From positions 682,001 to 746,000 of the forward strand of contig NZ_QZMU01000001.1 of the NCBI RefSeq assembly GCF_003932505.1: a DNA stretch of 64,000 nt, given 5' to 3'. Position numbers and translations under genes: made by a program. This DNA comes from Thiohalobacter thiocyanaticus (GTDB lineage: Bacteria; Pseudomonadota; Gammaproteobacteria; Thiohalobacterales; Thiohalobacteraceae). Positions 63,201-64,000 of the stretch are shown piece after piece. Numbering within the stretch: the stretch's first letter is position 1; each line of letters begins with the position of its first letter. A model generated the notes under the pieces. The model did not search any database and was not told the DNA's origin. It saw only the letters and a program-made list of their open reading frames with translations.

Positions 63201-64000
63201 ATCAAAACCATTGACCGTCTCGGTGAGGCGGTTGCCCCAGTCGTCGTAGGTACGGCTGGTGATTTTCTGCGCGCTTGAGTAGACCGAAGGTTCGCGGATT
63301 TCTGTGATCTTGTTGTAGAAGCGCGGATCGTAGTCATATTCGATACGACGTTCTTCGGGTGTGCCGACGGCTTCGACCTTGTAGCCGTACTGACCTTTGG
63401 CGTCGTAGTCGCCGTACTGGGTGGTGAGACCGTTTTCGGTCTTGGACAACAGGTTGTTGTTGGCGGAGTCGTAGGTATAACTGGTGTCCCCGCCGTTGGC
63501 GCAGGCGCTGCAGCCGGGGCCGCTGATGCCGGTGACAAGCGCGGTGCCCAGGTTGACGTCGGTGGTGTAGGTGGTGGTCTGGCCGCGGGAGTTGGTGACG
63601 GTGCGGGTACCGGTGGTGTCGTCGTAAGTGATATCGACCCGTTGGGCGTTGCCGGCGTGGTAGCTGGCCTTGGCGCGGCCATCGGTGTAGTACTCGTAGG
63701 TGGCGTAGCGGATGCCGCGTTCGTCGGTAATCCCGGTTAGTACGTGGGGCATGCCAGCATGTTCATAATGAAATTGTTTGACGTTTCCGTCCGGAAGGGA
63801 TACATACTCCAAATTATTGCTGACGTCATATGAAAGGCCCCATGCTCTTCCGGAATGGTCTAATATCTGATATACTAGACCTTCTACACCATAATAAATA
63901 TTGATGTACTGCCCATATTTATTGGTTAGGCTTTCCAGCCTATTATCCGGGTCATACCCGAAAGTCAATATCAATTGATCATTGCGCATGACTTCCGTTA
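60273..64000 (-). CDS. RHS/YD-repeat protein with phospholipase A2-like C-terminus (partial, runs off the window)
   Basis: The open frame continues past 64000; 1,240 or so residues are visible. Many YD repeats (GYDALNRL, YDYDAQDNL, YTYDS) form an RHS shell. Near residue 910-970 sits a thrombospondin-3-like, then dockerin-like Ca-binding segment (DHDGDGVPDSQDNC; DLNDDGFVNLTDFSLFRQSY and DFDGSGFVNLADLSILRQFY). The RHS core end is ITADPLGLKGGLNAYAYVGN. After it YGNWGGRNWAGG and DECFMYHDYCYE match the calcium loop and the His-Asp active site of phospholipase A2, with more Cys (CDEALLRCM). Predicted polymorphic toxin. No N-terminal secretion signal is visible because the start is outside. Confidence 0.88.
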   Translation of the reverse strand, partial: TEVMRNDQLILTFGYDPDNRLESLTNKYGQYINIYYGVEGLVYQILDHSGRAWGLSYDVSNNLEYVSLPDGNVKQFHYEHAGMPHVLTGITDERGIRYATYEYYTDGRAKASYHAGNAQRVDITYDDTTGTRTVTNSRGQTTTYTTDVNLGTALVTGISGPGCSACANGGDTSYTYDSANNNLLSKTENGLTTQYGDYDAKGQYGYKVEAVGTPEERRIEYDYDPRFYNKITEIREPSVYSSAQKITSRTYDDWGNRLTETVNGFDPDGNPVTRTTRYEYNGPLHQLSLIDGPRTDVSDVTHYRYYPNDPAYGNNRGRLKEIENAHGVLIRRDIQYTATGKVASETRPNGLQLGFTYYIGNDRLHTRTETDTYTGKTRTTRWTYLPTGEVETITQADGAPEATVLSFGYDDARRLVRITDGLGNYIEYTLDTEGNREAEKIYDNAGALKKQLTQAFDIYNQLDTTTQANESDDYDYAPDGTLNRRTDGRGTVTDYSYDALRRLTHTVQDDGGSDPTTADAATIYDYDAQDNLTTVTDPIDGTTTYAYDDLGNLISQASPDTGTTTFRYDAAGNRIEKADAKGQVFTYSYDALNRLTAIDGPGAESDVSYVYDTCSNGQGLLCRVTRGSSVVEYSYTAFGEVAESQGLAYSYDRAGRLAEITYPSGAKVSYEYDPAGNVQTLKMTKDGNSLLLASNIQYTPFGDVSHLVYGNGITLSQGYDIAHRLQSQNVDGTLQMDYSLYDGNGNLQQRNELISGQSSTFGYDALNRLDTAAGSFGQHDYVYDPNGNRTQLTTDAGMTQYGYTPRSNRLTSLDGDSGAIQLDPNGNTTVLRGQVLDYTPDNRLKEVGGVAVYSYNGLGQRTRKNRLNENQSIAYLYDQAGQLRVKRTDAGVIQREYVYLNGRPLAVIIADHDGDGVPDSQDNCVYHVNPDQYDSNGDGYGNRCDADLNDDGFVNLTDFSLFRQSYGSTDEDADFDGSGFVNLADLSILRQFYAASPGPSAIEESVPAQKTYYIHNDHLGTPKALTDENGARVWSATHTPFGKATVDEDPDGDGRVVMFNLRFPGQYYDRETGLHYNYFRYYDSSTGRYITADPLGLKGGLNAYAYVGNNPVNWYDPHGLWEMYGNWGGRNWAGGQSGNNIPNDPLPPVDSLDECFMYHDYCYEQKENTCKPDSPLDNKIERICDEALLRCMRNLPSNTTEWPKPPQNSPPNPLTGMPGHNSSADDFREKADMFFRHKLNR

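Overview
The window is GC-rich, mostly coding DNA from a gammaproteobacterium. The housekeeping order der-bamB-yfgM-hisS-rodZ-pilW-rlmN-ndk-iscX-iscR-cysE-trmJ follows the Pseudomonas/Chromatiales-type arrangement. It also carries a FimX-type protein, EpmA/EpmB/EF-P, the tesA/ybbA/ybbP triad and a NifJ-type pyruvate:ferredoxin oxidoreductase. A sulfur-oxidising or purple-sulfur-like lineage (Chromatiales/Ectothiorhodospiraceae and relatives) is my inference from gene content, not proven here. No rRNA, tRNA or CRISPR array was recognised.

Layout. 0-7 kb: a cluster of small or poorly known envelope proteins (DUF2254 with a premature amber stop, a 24-residue membrane peptide, a truncated lipid-kinase relic, PerM, YqaE/Pmp3, DUF4112, YihY/BrkB, DUF1206, entericidin-like lipoprotein, ExoD). 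7-8.3 kb: poorly coding, possibly decayed DNA. 8.3-13 kb: guaA, guaB and xseA. 13-17.5 kb: an M23 peptidase and a multi-PAS GGDEF-EAL protein. 17.5-22.2 kb: nifJ with a dihydroorotate-dehydrogenase-like partner. 22.3-28.7 kb: tesA divergent from ybbA-ybbP, a secreted orphan, and a DauA-like SulP transporter. 28.7-39.4 kb: the der-to-trmJ block, from which ispG and the iscSUA-hscBA-fdx genes are missing. 39.4-42.8 kb: an Mla-like lipid ABC transporter. 43.1-45.9 kb: epmA, efp, epmB. 46-59.5 kb: c-di-GMP and cAMP signalling (PilZ-like protein, FimX, a class III cyclase, a solute-binding-PAS-GGDEF-EAL receptor) mixed with a GNAT enzyme, DUF1015 and HtpX. 59.5-64 kb: a REP-type transposase element, then a small membrane protein and a large RHS gene that runs off the window.

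The most striking content is the RHS gene. After the RHS core it ends in a domain with phospholipase A2 hallmarks. A thrombospondin-3/dockerin-like calcium-binding segment sits inside the repeats, and a three-helix membrane protein follows 13 bp downstream as a candidate immunity protein. A second noteworthy region is iscR: a near-consensus type 1 IscR operator overlaps its promoter and the 3' end of cysE, yet the isc assembly genes are gone.

Six genes (nifJ, ybbP, epmB, a DUF1015 gene, a TPR lipoprotein, a GGDEF-EAL gene) each contain one single-base frameshift with the reading continuing cleanly in another frame, and DUF2254 has an in-frame amber codon. This density points either to residual sequencing errors or to real decay; it affects how those genes should be read. 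Dispersed palindromic repeats of several families sit in the intergenic gaps.
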